Assembly: GCA_947165895.1 (NCBI GenBank)
Contig: CAMVCB010000004.1
Coordinates: 248,001 to 312,000, forward strand
DNA from: an uncultured Treponema sp.
Lineage (GTDB): Bacteria; Spirochaetota; Spirochaetia; Treponematales; Treponemataceae
Reading direction: 5' to 3'
DNA length: 64,000 nt
This document shows, one piece after another, positions 51,420 to 60,184 of the stretch (position 1 is its first letter; each line of letters begins with the position of its first letter). The notes beneath the pieces are model-generated. The model did no database searches, had not been told where the DNA came from, and worked only from the letters and a program-made list of their open reading frames with translations. The position numbers and the translations under genes are program-made.

Positions 51420-52319
51420 TTGGACGGAGCTTCTATGTTTTTACAGCAGCTTATCAACGGTTTGTCGCTTGGAAGTATCTATGCGTTGATAGCTCTTGGT
51501 TATACCATGGTTTACGGAATTGTAAAACTCATCAACTTTGCACATGGTGATGTTATGATGCTTGGTGCCTATGCCGGCTACTTTGTGCTTCGTGCTATGG
51601 GAGCTAATGCTCTGGGAATGACCTGTGCTTTCCTTGCAGCTATGATTTTCTGCGGACTTTTTTCTCTTGTCATTGAACGTTTTGCCTATCGTCCGCTTCG
51701 TAATGCACCACGTCTGAACTCTCTTATTACTGCGATTGCGGTTGAGCTTATTCTGCAGAATGTTATGCGCGTTCTTCCTTTTGTAGGACCTAACCCCCGT
51801 CAGTTCCCGACAATGCCTCTTTTGAACTATTCTCTGGGCATGGTTTCTATTTCCAACCTTCAGCTGATTGTAATTATTTCTTCTGCCCTGCTGATGGTTG
51901 CCCTTAATATTCTTGTAAATTACACAAAAACCGGTAAGGCTATGCGTGCCGTTTCTTATGATATGGGTGCTTCAAGCCTTATGGGAATCAGTGTTAATAA
52001 AACAATTGCCATTACTTTTGTAATCGGTTCGGTTCTTGCGGGTGCCGGCGGTGTTTTGTATGCAACTGCCTACCCTCAGATCGACCCTATGATGGGTTAT
52101 ATGCCTGGTCTTAAGGCCTTTGTTGCGGCTGTTCTTGGCGGCATTGGTTCTATTCCAGGTGCTATGGTGGGCGGCGTAATTCTGGGAATTGCTGAAACTC
52201 TGACAAAGGGCTTTATTTCTTCCCAGTATGCTGATGCCATTTCTTTTGCGATTCTGATTGTAATTCTTCTTGTAAAACCGACGGGCCTGTTTGGCTCTAA
52301 GAGAACTGTAAAGGTATAA
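51420..52319 (+). CDS. livH: Branched-chain amino acid ABC permease LivH
   Basis: This inner-membrane permease of about 299 residues imports leucine, isoleucine and valine. Typical LivH blocks: FLQQLINGLSLGSIYALIAL (in part), YTMVYGIVKLINFAHGD and the coupling-loop AVSYDMGASSLMGISVN. Two starts compete: TTG at 51420, 6 bases after GGAGG, and ATG at 51435, 6 bases after a weaker CGGAG. I use 51420. It is first in the livHMGF operon; no periplasmic binding protein gene is present next to it. Confidence 0.9.
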   Translation: MDGASMFLQQLINGLSLGSIYALIALGYTMVYGIVKLINFAHGDVMMLGAYAGYFVLRAMGANALGMTCAFLAAMIFCGLFSLVIERFAYRPLRNAPRLNSLITAIAVELILQNVMRVLPFVGPNPRQFPTMPLLNYSLGMVSISNLQLIVIISSALLMVALNILVNYTKTGKAMRAVSYDMGASSLMGISVNKTIAITFVIGSVLAGAGGVLYATAYPQIDPMMGYMPGLKAFVAAVLGGIGSIPGAMVGGVILGIAETLTKGFISSQYADAISFAILIVILLVKPTGLFGSKRTVKV

Positions 52320-52330
52320 GGGGGCAGGGT

Positions 52331-53350
52331 ATGAAAAATAAATTTATCAGAAGTACAATAATTCTTGCCTGCTTTGCATTTGCGGCACTTTTTATTCCGT
52401 CTCTTCTTATTAAGTTTGAAATTATGGACGCTTATACGGCTCAGATTATTAACCTGGGCGGTATTAATGCCATTATGGCTTTGAGCGTAAACATTATCTG
52501 TGGTATTACAGGGCAGCTTTCTCTTGGTCAGGCTGGTTTTATGGCTATCGGCTGTTATTCGACAATTCTTTTGAATGAATCTGCCGGCCTCCCTTTGACT
52601 GTAAGTATCATTATTGCGGCTTTAATTACCGCTTTCTTCGGATTTTTAATCGGCTTTCCTACTTTGAAGCTGGACGGCGACTATCTTGCAATCGTAACTC
52701 TGGGCTTTGGTGAAATTATCCGCGTAGTTCTGGTAAACCTTAAGTCAATTACCGGCGGTCCTAACGGAAAACAGTTTACGTCGATGATGGCTTTTGATGC
52801 CAATTTAGCCTTCTTCTGCATTACAGGAACTTTGATTCTGCTGATAGTTCTGATTCAGAACTTTATCCGTTCTACCTACGGCCGTGCAATTCTTGCTGTC
52901 CGTGATGATGAAATTGCGGCAAACAGCTCCGGCATTCCGATTTTCAGATACAAGATGATTGGCTTTGTAATCGCATCTTTTGTAGCGGGAGTTGGCGGCG
53001 GTCTTTATGTTTCTTTAATCGGATTTGTAAAGCCGGAACAGGCTTCCTTTAACAACTCCATCAACTATCTGATTTACGTTGTTCTTGGCGGTATGGGTTC
53101 TACAACAGGTTCTGTTCTTGCGGCTTTTGTTCTGACTTACCTGCAGGAATTCCTCCGCTTCTTAAAGAATTTCAGGCTTTTGATTTACCCTGTAATTCTG
53201 ATTATCGTAATGCTTTTCCGCCCTCAGGGCTTACTTGGATTTAAGGAATTCTCATTCGTAGGATTTGTGGACTGGGTAAAAGCTGGCGGTTTGAAAAAGA
53301 TTTTTGCAAAAAAATCCGCCTCTTCCGGGGCTTGTGAAGGAGGCAGATAA
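52331..53350 (+). CDS. livM: Branched-chain amino acid ABC permease LivM
   Basis: The second membrane subunit of the importer has 339 residues with about nine hydrophobic segments. Family blocks are NIICGITGQLSLGQAGFMAIG (in part), LDGDYLAIVTLGFGEIIRVV (in part), SITGGPNG and AVRDDEIAANSSGI. It follows livH by 11 bases with GGGGCAGGG, and its stop shares a base with livG (TAATG). Confidence 0.93.
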   Translation: MKNKFIRSTIILACFAFAALFIPSLLIKFEIMDAYTAQIINLGGINAIMALSVNIICGITGQLSLGQAGFMAIGCYSTILLNESAGLPLTVSIIIAALITAFFGFLIGFPTLKLDGDYLAIVTLGFGEIIRVVLVNLKSITGGPNGKQFTSMMAFDANLAFFCITGTLILLIVLIQNFIRSTYGRAILAVRDDEIAANSSGIPIFRYKMIGFVIASFVAGVGGGLYVSLIGFVKPEQASFNNSINYLIYVVLGGMGSTTGSVLAAFVLTYLQEFLRFLKNFRLLIYPVILIIVMLFRPQGLLGFKEFSFVGFVDWVKAGGLKKIFAKKSASSGACEGGR

Positions 53351-54147
53351 TGAGTGAAGAAAGAAAATCAGTTCTCCAGGCGGCAGATATTTCCATTGTT
53401 TTTGGCGGTCTTACTGCGGTTGCAAATTTTTCCTGCGACCTTAAAGAAGGCGAATTAATCGGTTTGATTGGTCCTAACGGAGCCGGTAAAACTACTGTAT
53501 TTAATATGCTGAGCGGTGTTTATACTCCTACCAGCGGTCAGATTACCTTCTGGGACAGAAGCAATAAGGTTCGCGTGACAAATAAAAAGTCTCCGGCTCA
53601 GCTGAATAAGATGGGTATTGCCCGAACTTTCCAGAATATCCGCCTTTTTAACAGTCAGACGGTTGCCGATAACGTCCGCATTGCCCTTCATAACCAGCGC
53701 ATTGTAAATCCGATTGATGTTCTGCTTCGCCTGCCGAAATTCCGCCGTGACGAGCAGATTATGGATAAAAAGGTAGATGAACTTCTTGCAGTCCTTAAGC
53801 TCAGCGGTAAAAAATACGAGCTGGCAAAAAATCTGCCTTACGGTGAGCAGAGAAAGCTGGAAATTGCCCGCGCTCTTGCTTCTAATCCTAAGCTTCTGCT
53901 TCTGGATGAACCGGCTGCCGGAATGAACCCACAGGAAACTGAAGAGCTGCGCCAGATGATTGAGCTTATCCGAAAGGAGTTTAAGCTTACTGTTCTTCTG
54001 ATTGAGCATGATATGAAGTTTGTAATGAATATCTGTGAGCGCATAATGGTTTTGAACTACGGACGCATTATTGCGGAAGGAAGTCCGGCAGAAATTAAAG
54101 CTAATCCGGATGTTATTAAGGCATATCTTGGCAGCGGTTCGGATTAA
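53350..54147 (+). CDS. livG: Branched-chain amino acid ABC ATPase LivG
   Basis: The 265-residue ABC ATPase has Walker A GPNGAGKTT, the LivG-specific insertion and GIARTFQNIRLF, Walker B LLLLDEPAAGMNPQETEEL and the H-loop IEHDM. The family ABC signature is degenerate (LPYGEQRK), as usual in LivG. It overlaps livM by one base. Translation is coupled with livM; a palindromic repeat separates it from livF. Confidence 0.94.
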   Translation: MSEERKSVLQAADISIVFGGLTAVANFSCDLKEGELIGLIGPNGAGKTTVFNMLSGVYTPTSGQITFWDRSNKVRVTNKKSPAQLNKMGIARTFQNIRLFNSQTVADNVRIALHNQRIVNPIDVLLRLPKFRRDEQIMDKKVDELLAVLKLSGKKYELAKNLPYGEQRKLEIARALASNPKLLLLDEPAAGMNPQETEELRQMIELIRKEFKLTVLLIEHDMKFVMNICERIMVLNYGRIIAEGSPAEIKANPDVIKAYLGSGSD

Positions 54148-54158
54148 AAGCGGGTTTT

Positions 54159-54226
54159 AGGGCGGCAGCCCTAGGCGAGAGGGTAGCGACCAACGAAGTG
54201 GGCGCGCAGGGGGAGACTTCCCCCTC
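54159..54226. repeat. Second CAACGAAGTG-family palindromic repeat, inside the liv operon
   Basis: AGGGC-GGCA-GCCCT (54159-54172), CAACGAAGTG (54191-54200) and GGGGGA/TTCCCCC (54209-54224), the same plan as 50322-50399. It lies between livG and livF, so it is transcribed with the operon. Confidence 0.7.
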
Positions 54227-54243
54227 CTATTTGAGAGGTTTTT

Positions 54244-54948
54244 ATGTTAAAAGTAGAAAACTTAAGTGTAAATTACGGTTCGATTCGGGCCTTGAAAAAT
54301 ATTTCATTCAACGTTGAAAAAGGTGAAATCATCACTTTGATTGGAAGTAACGGAGCTGGAAAAACAACAACCCTTCATTCAATTTCCAATCTGATAAAAA
54401 AACAGGGCGGTAAAATTACTTTTAACGGTGAAGATATTACAAATCTTGCGGCCGATAAAATTGTAACCCGCAATCTGATTCAGGTGCCGGAAGGAAGACG
54501 CATTTTCTTAAATCTTTCTGTAAAGGAAAACCTGGAGCTGGGGGCATTTTTGCGTTCAGATAAGGAGCAGATTGCCCGCGATCAGGAAATGGTTTTTGAA
54601 TATTTTCCCCGCCTGAAAGAACGCATCCGACAGAATGCCGGTACTTTGAGCGGCGGTGAGCTTCAGATGCTGGCAATGGGGCGTGCCCTTATGGCTCAGC
54701 CTCAGCTTTTGCTTCTGGACGAGCCAAGCATGGGACTTGCCCCGATTTTTGTTGATGAAATCTTCAATATTGTGCAGAAAATCAATCAGGCGGGTACAAC
54801 TATCCTTCTGGTTGAACAGAATGCATTTAAAGCTTTGTCAATTGCAAACAGAGGGTATATACTAGAGACAGGTGAAATTACAAAGAGCGGAAATGCTCAG
54901 GATTTGATTTCTGATCCTGCCGTTAAGAGTGCATACCTAGGAGGCTAA
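54244..54948 (+). CDS. livF: Branched-chain amino acid ABC ATPase LivF
   Basis: The 234-residue partner ATPase shows Walker A GSNGAGKTT, the LivF-type NLIQVPEGRRIFLNLSVKENL (in part), signature LSGGELQMLAMGRAL and Walker B LLLLDEPSMGLAP. It completes the livHMGF set. The following CBS-ACT gene starts two bases after the stop. Confidence 0.94.
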   Translation: MLKVENLSVNYGSIRALKNISFNVEKGEIITLIGSNGAGKTTTLHSISNLIKKQGGKITFNGEDITNLAADKIVTRNLIQVPEGRRIFLNLSVKENLELGAFLRSDKEQIARDQEMVFEYFPRLKERIRQNAGTLSGGELQMLAMGRALMAQPQLLLLDEPSMGLAPIFVDEIFNIVQKINQAGTTILLVEQNAFKALSIANRGYILETGEITKSGNAQDLISDPAVKSAYLGG

Positions 54949-54950
54949 CT

Positions 54951-55595
54951 ATGATTATTAAAGACGTTATGACCAAAAATCCTGTTTGTGTGGATGAAAA
55001 TACACCAATCACAGAAGCAAAACAGCTGATGCTGAAAAATAATTTTGGAAAACTTCCAGTTTTGAACGGCTCAAAAAAACTGGTAGGAATCCTTACAAAA
55101 AATGATATTGCAAAGGCTTCTCCTTCCGAGGCTACCACCCTCGATATGTATGAAATCAGCTATCTTCTTTCTAAACTGACCTGCGGAAAGTGCATGACAA
55201 AAAAAGTTCTTACCGTAAGCGAAAATGAAGTTGTTGAAGAAGCTGCAAAAATCATGATTGATAATGAAATCGGTTGTGTTCCTGTAGTTGAAAATGATGT
55301 TGTTGTAGGAATTGTTACTGAAAGTGATCTCTTCCAGCTCTTTACAAATATGTTCGGTGCCCGCTACAAGGGCGTTCGTGCCAACTTTTATATGCAGGAT
55401 AAACCGGGTCAGCTCGCAGGTTTTGCCGCAAAAGTTGCAGAGTCTAAAGGTAACCTGATTGCCATTGTTACCCGGGAATCTGAAAAAGCCGGCACAAGAC
55501 GGGTAACCGTAAAGGTAACCGATATAAGCCTTGATGTAATGAAGTCGATTCTTTCTGAATCTGGCGCAGAAGTTATTGATATTCGAATGATGTAG
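54951..55595 (+). CDS. CBS-pair protein with C-terminal ACT domain
   Basis: The 214 residues consist of two CBS motifs (about 1-60 and 75-135; MTKNPVCVDENTPITEA and MTKKVLTVSENEVVEEA) and an ACT domain (about 145-214; DKPGQLAGFAAKVAESKGN). CBS pairs bind adenosine nucleotides and ACT domains often bind amino acids. The architecture resembles AcuB-like proteins. It starts two bases after livF, so it probably tunes amino-acid uptake or metabolism in response to branched-chain amino acids (inference). Confidence 0.85.
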   Translation: MIIKDVMTKNPVCVDENTPITEAKQLMLKNNFGKLPVLNGSKKLVGILTKNDIAKASPSEATTLDMYEISYLLSKLTCGKCMTKKVLTVSENEVVEEAAKIMIDNEIGCVPVVENDVVVGIVTESDLFQLFTNMFGARYKGVRANFYMQDKPGQLAGFAAKVAESKGNLIAIVTRESEKAGTRRVTVKVTDISLDVMKSILSESGAEVIDIRMM

Positions 55596-55616
55596 GAATA
55601 TGATACTATATTCCAA

Positions 55617-57083
55617 ATGATTGATTTTAATGTTTCTCAAATAATTAACGAGTATCTTTTTTCTCAGGATGATGTATTTACTGCCGATGATTTTTATCAC
55701 TATTTAAAGTCTAAGGGTGTTAAGGCAACAAAGAATGAAGTTGTCGGTTTATTGCATACATCCAATCTTGTATTTCCTCTTATTAATAAGGAGTATATTA
55801 CCCGGGCCGGAGTTTTTGAAGGCAGGTGGTTCAGCTTTCTTCCAAGCAAGGAAGAAATTTCTAAAGGTCAGATTTTAATCGGACACCGCTGTATGCCTTT
55901 TATAAATCCGGAAGTTTCGCCGGATTCAATTTCTGTGATGAGGGGCGATAAGCTTGTAAGAAGCCAGTCTGCTGTTTTTTCCATGAATCTTGCCCTTGAT
56001 ACCTTTGCCCTTTTTGGTGAAGGCTATGTGATTCCTTTTATCATCAACGATCCTGCCAATAAAAAAGTTTCCCTGTCGTCTGTTCAGTATTCAATGCCAT
56101 CAGAAATAGAATTGACTTCCTGGCCGCTTGACGAAATTGCAGAACACAACGAAATTAAATATGGTGACAGAATTATCTGCCGCGTAATTGACTGGGCCAA
56201 TAATGTTGTGGAAATGAGCGTTTTGCAGGAGCGGTCTTCAGAGCTTATTGTTTCTCCTGTTTCTATGATGCGTGAACAATGGTATTCAGATTTTGAAGAA
56301 GGTCTTTTGCGAAGTTTTGATAAAAACGGCCCTGGCGAATCAATTGAAGATCAGCTTTCTCTTTTGTATCTTGAAAATCAGGAAGAGCTCTGTATAAAGT
56401 TCTGCGGTTCAGCAGAGGAATTTTTGAAGCATACCACAAAAATCGGTTTTTCTTCTTATGGTGTAGAAACCAGAATCTGGCGTACAGGGGAAGATGTTCC
56501 TTATGTCGGAAAGTGGAATCAGTCAATTCCTGATGAAATGATGCTTTCTGAGCTGACAACCACCTTTACGCCGCCTGTCCTGGACGCTTATCTTGAAGAT
56601 TTTATCTATCAGAATCAGACAAGTAAGAAAAAGCTGACTCTTGAAAAGCTTGCAGACATAATGTTTCCTCAGGGGCTGCATCTTACTGCTGATGAGAGAC
56701 GTCATATCTTGTTGAATATAGAAAAACGACATGATATAATCAAAGAAAGTTATAATTCGTTTTCCGATTATGGAGTCGCACCGACCAGAAAACGAATTCT
56801 TGAGCTTTTTACACACATAAATGAGCTTGTCTGTGATATTGCCGGTTCAAATGTTTCGGTGGCAGATTTTCCTCAGCAGGAACTTGTAATTTTATCACAG
56901 CTTTTCAGTCATGTTGCTCGTTTACTGGAAGATGTCGAAAATCTTGTCTTGCGTGAACAGTTCCCGGTTGATGATGTTTCTCTTTCACTTGATGGAATGG
57001 AAGAAACTTTTGAAGATATTGTTTATACGCTGAAATCTACACTGGAAAAAAATAAGTATAAGGGCTTTGGACTGGTTGAATAG
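55617..57083 (+). CDS. Protein of unknown function (488 residues)
   Basis: I do not recognise this family. The N-terminus (about 1-70) resembles a winged-helix-like fold (FYHYLKSKGVKATKNEVVGLL, in part). The centre is beta-rich with SSVQYSMPSEIELTSWPLDEI, and the C-terminal half is helical (LTLEKLADIMFPQ, LTADERRHILLNIEKRHDI) with acid-rich ends. There is no signal peptide or membrane segment, so it is probably cytoplasmic. No ribosome site precedes the ATG; possible TTGATA/TATGAT boxes lie at 55576-55604. It may be transcribed with the PTS gene that follows. Confidence 0.75.
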   Translation: MIDFNVSQIINEYLFSQDDVFTADDFYHYLKSKGVKATKNEVVGLLHTSNLVFPLINKEYITRAGVFEGRWFSFLPSKEEISKGQILIGHRCMPFINPEVSPDSISVMRGDKLVRSQSAVFSMNLALDTFALFGEGYVIPFIINDPANKKVSLSSVQYSMPSEIELTSWPLDEIAEHNEIKYGDRIICRVIDWANNVVEMSVLQERSSELIVSPVSMMREQWYSDFEEGLLRSFDKNGPGESIEDQLSLLYLENQEELCIKFCGSAEEFLKHTTKIGFSSYGVETRIWRTGEDVPYVGKWNQSIPDEMMLSELTTTFTPPVLDAYLEDFIYQNQTSKKKLTLEKLADIMFPQGLHLTADERRHILLNIEKRHDIIKESYNSFSDYGVAPTRKRILELFTHINELVCDIAGSNVSVADFPQQELVILSQLFSHVARLLEDVENLVLREQFPVDDVSLSLDGMEETFEDIVYTLKSTLEKNKYKGFGLVE

Positions 57084-57116
57084 TTCATGCCCGCTCACAA
57101 CGGAGATAGAAAAAGT

Positions 57117-57578
57117 ATGGATACCAAAATTGATTTGACAAAACTGATTCATAAGGGCGGAGTATTTGAAATTGAGGCGAAAGATTCAAAGGATGCCTTC
57201 AGAAAAATTGCTGATACAATCTGTCTTCCAAATAATATTCAGCCGGATTTAGTTTACAAGTCTTTGTGTGAGAGGGAGGCTGTTCTTACAACTGCCGTTG
57301 GAAACGGTATTGCGCTTCCTCATGCACGTTCCCCGATTTTTGCAGATGAAAATGAACAGAGAGTCTGCGTTGTTTATCTTAAAAATCCTATTGATATGAA
57401 GGCTCCTGATAGTGCTCCTGTAAATGTTATGTTCGTACTTTTGAGTCATAATAATCAAACGCATCTGTCAATTTTGACTTCACTTGCAGTCCTTTTTAAT
57501 AATCCAAAGTTTAAAAAGGCACTTGAAATCAGGGCTGGTGAAGAAAAACTTGCGGCTATCATAAGAGATCTGGCCTAG
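57117..57578 (+). CDS. PTS EIIA (fructose/PtsN-type) protein
   Basis: The 153 residues are a single EIIA-2 domain, with the phosphorylated histidine at H69 in GIALPHARSP. This type is used by the nitrogen-related PTS (PtsN) and fructose transporters. With no other PTS subunit adjacent, a regulatory PtsN-like role is more likely than transport. The ATG at 57117 follows GGAG at 11 bases; a longer frame from 57087 has no site. Confidence 0.83.
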   Translation: MDTKIDLTKLIHKGGVFEIEAKDSKDAFRKIADTICLPNNIQPDLVYKSLCEREAVLTTAVGNGIALPHARSPIFADENEQRVCVVYLKNPIDMKAPDSAPVNVMFVLLSHNNQTHLSILTSLAVLFNNPKFKKALEIRAGEEKLAAIIRDLA

Positions 57579-57615
57579 GCTGGAAATTAAATTGTAATCT
57601 AATAGAGGTGAAATT

Positions 57616-59592
57616 ATGGATAAAAAAACTATTGAAGCTGTGGCAACATCAATCCGCAGCCTGTCTATGGACGCAATTCAGAAGGCTAATTCTGGACATC
57701 CTGGACTTCCACTTGGAGCTGCTGAACTTGCAGCTGTATTGTACGGCGAAGTTTTGAAGCATAACCCTGCTGATTCAAAATGGGCTGACCGCGACCGCTT
57801 TGTTCTTTCTGCCGGTCATGGTTCTATGCTTCTTTACAGCATTCTTCATCTTGCCGGCTACAAGGTAAGCATGGATGATATCAAGAACTTCCGTCAGGTT
57901 GGTTCAAAATGTCCTGGACACCCTGAATTTGGTGATACAGATGGCGTAGAATGTACTGGTGGTCCTCTTGGACAGGGCGTTTCTATGGCTGTTGGTATGG
58001 CGGTTGCTGAAAGTATGCTTGCTGCTAAGTTCAATACAGCAAAACACGCAATCGTAGACCACTACACTTACTCACTGGTAGGTGAAGGTTGTCTGCAGGA
58101 AGGTGTTGCATCTGAAGCCTGCTCTCTGGCTGGTAACCTTAAACTTGGTAAACTCATCGTATTCTACGATCAGAATAAGATTTCTATTGACGGTAATACA
58201 GACATTACTTTCACTGATGATATTGCAAAACGCTACGAAGCTTACGGCTGGCAGGTTTTGAAAGGTGACATGTATGATGTAGAAGGCATTGCAAAGCTTG
58301 TTGCTGAAGCTAAAAAATGTTCAGACAAGCCTTCTTTGATTATGCTTAAGTCTGTAATCGGAAAGAGCGCTCCAAAACAGGGAACTGCAGATGTTCACGG
58401 AGCACCTCTTGGAGCTGAAGGAATTATTGAAGCAAAGAAAACTCTTGGTCTTCCAACAGACAAAGACTTCTACGTTCTTCCTGAAGCTTACAAATATTTT
58501 GAAGATAAAAAAGCAGCATTTGCCAAAGCTGAAGCTGACTGGAATGCTGAATTTGATGCATGGGCAAAAGAAAATCCTGAACTTAAAAAGCTCTGGGATG
58601 CTTACCATTCAGACAGCGTAACAGATGCATCTGTAAAAGATGTTGAATATAAGGTTGGAGACGCATGTGCTACACGTGATGCTTCCGGAAAGGCATTGAA
58701 TGTAATTGCTGCCCGCTATGCTAACCTTGTTGGTGGTTCAGCAGACCTTATGGGACCTAACAAAACTGCATTCAAGGCAACTGATAACGGTACCTTCAGC
58801 CCTGCTAACCGCGCAGGCCGCACAATCGAGTACGGTATCCGTGAGTTTGCAATGTCTGCTGTCTGTGCAGGTATTTCTTTGCACGGTGGACTCCGCCCGT
58901 TCTGTGCTACATTCCTTGTATTCGCAGATTACCTCCGTCCATCTCTCCGCGTTGTTTCTTTGATGAAGCAGCCTGTAATTTACGTATTTACACACGATTC
59001 AATTTACGTTGGTGAAGACGGTCCTACACACCAGCCAATCGAAACTATGACTTCTCTGCGCGCTATTCCTGGTGTTCAGGCAATCCGCCCTGGTGACCCT
59101 GAAGAATCTATGGAAGCATGGAAGATTGCTTACGCTTCTAAAGATCATCCGGTTTGTATGGCATTTACACGCCAGGCTCTTGCAGTTTACGAAAAAGCTG
59201 ATAAGGACTGGAAGAAGAACATGGCAGAAAAGGGTGCTTACGTTGTACAGGAAGGTTCAGCTAGTCCTGACATCACAATCCTTGCAAGTGGTTCTGAAGT
59301 AAATATGGCTCTGGATGCTGCAAAGCTTGTAAGCGGAAAGTCTATCCGTGTAGTTTCTGTTCCAGACTTGAAGAAGTTCGAAGGTCTTTCTAAGGCTGAA
59401 CAGGACAAGATTATGGGAAATCCAAAACGCGTTGTTTGTACAGAAGCCGGCATTTCTATGGAATGGCTGCAGTTCACTTCTAAAGAAAACTGCTTCTGTC
59501 TTGATAACTTTGGTACTTCTGGTCCTGCCAAGAAGGTTGCTGAATATTTCCACTTCACAGCAGAAGACCTGGCTAAGTTGTTGAATAAATAG
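57616..59592 (+). CDS. tkt: Transketolase
   Basis: Transketolase exchanges two-carbon units in the pentose phosphate pathway using thiamine diphosphate. The 658 residues show ANSGHPGLPLGAAELAAVL (in part), the thiamine motif GEGCLQEGVASEA through to YDQNKISIDG, the DGPTHQPIE block and the C-terminal DNFGTSGPA. All catalytic histidines of the family appear. It lies 37 bases after the EIIA gene with AGAGGTG and ends in a strong terminator. Confidence 0.97.
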   Translation: MDKKTIEAVATSIRSLSMDAIQKANSGHPGLPLGAAELAAVLYGEVLKHNPADSKWADRDRFVLSAGHGSMLLYSILHLAGYKVSMDDIKNFRQVGSKCPGHPEFGDTDGVECTGGPLGQGVSMAVGMAVAESMLAAKFNTAKHAIVDHYTYSLVGEGCLQEGVASEACSLAGNLKLGKLIVFYDQNKISIDGNTDITFTDDIAKRYEAYGWQVLKGDMYDVEGIAKLVAEAKKCSDKPSLIMLKSVIGKSAPKQGTADVHGAPLGAEGIIEAKKTLGLPTDKDFYVLPEAYKYFEDKKAAFAKAEADWNAEFDAWAKENPELKKLWDAYHSDSVTDASVKDVEYKVGDACATRDASGKALNVIAARYANLVGGSADLMGPNKTAFKATDNGTFSPANRAGRTIEYGIREFAMSAVCAGISLHGGLRPFCATFLVFADYLRPSLRVVSLMKQPVIYVFTHDSIYVGEDGPTHQPIETMTSLRAIPGVQAIRPGDPEESMEAWKIAYASKDHPVCMAFTRQALAVYEKADKDWKKNMAEKGAYVVQEGSASPDITILASGSEVNMALDAAKLVSGKSIRVVSVPDLKKFEGLSKAEQDKIMGNPKRVVCTEAGISMEWLQFTSKENCFCLDNFGTSGPAKKVAEYFHFTAEDLAKLLNK

Positions 59593-59600
59593 TTTATAAA

Positions 59601-59629
59601 AGGGGAGTTTCGGCTCCCCTGATTTTTTT
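59601..59629 (+). terminator. Transketolase terminator
   Basis: AGGGGAG pairs with CTCCCCT around TTTCGG, then a seven-base T run. It is located just before the next gene's start. Confidence 0.9.
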
Positions 59630-59632
59630 AGA

Positions 59633-60028
59633 ATGGATTATTTAATAATGGGCGCGGCTTCTGCCCTTATAATTGCCCTGCTTGTTTTTTATTTCCGTTA
59701 TAGTAAAAAGCCTTCTCAAACTCAGAAAATTAACCGCCCCCTTCAGGACGTAAAGTGCCCCATCTGTCAGTCCAGCCTCTACGTCGGGGAAAATCTGATT
59801 TCCAAAGTTTTTCGTCCTATGAATGTTCCCGACCAGCTGATGATTGTAATGGGCTGTCCCCACTGCTATCCGGTATGCGAGCCCGGAGTAAAACGAACCT
59901 GTCCGGTCTGCGGGAAAACTGTAGGCCAGGATCAGAGTCTTACCGCCCGCCTTTTTAATAAACAGCTTGGAAAAAAACACGTGCACGTTGTAGGCTGCTC
60001 CAACTGCCACCGGCCTCGCGCTGATTAG
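59633..60028 (+). CDS. Membrane-anchored double zinc-ribbon protein
   Basis: The 131 residues have one N-terminal membrane helix (about 4-22), a short basic linker and four CxxC motifs (C42/C45, C75/C78, C90/C93, C122/C125), enough for two zinc ribbons. It matches no family I can name. The translated start follows the tkt terminator by three bases with no clear ribosome site, so the transcript may be leaderless or the true start different. Confidence 0.7.
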   Translation: MDYLIMGAASALIIALLVFYFRYSKKPSQTQKINRPLQDVKCPICQSSLYVGENLISKVFRPMNVPDQLMIVMGCPHCYPVCEPGVKRTCPVCGKTVGQDQSLTARLFNKQLGKKHVHVVGCSNCHRPRAD

Positions 60029-60184
60029 AATCGTGGTGTGTAGCGCATTATTGCGCGATTATGAACCTCGTTCTGCGACCGGAAGGCAAATTTTTTTCCT
60101 ATGGAAGAAAAGACTTTTAAATGTTAATATTTATAAATAATAAACATCTGAAATATTATTAAATAGTTTTTTTTAGGGGACAAA

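Noticed and set aside
60029..60184. Possible small RNA upstream of iorA
   Set aside because: It holds only short AT-rich and GCGC palindromes and no promoter-terminator pair; left as intergenic.
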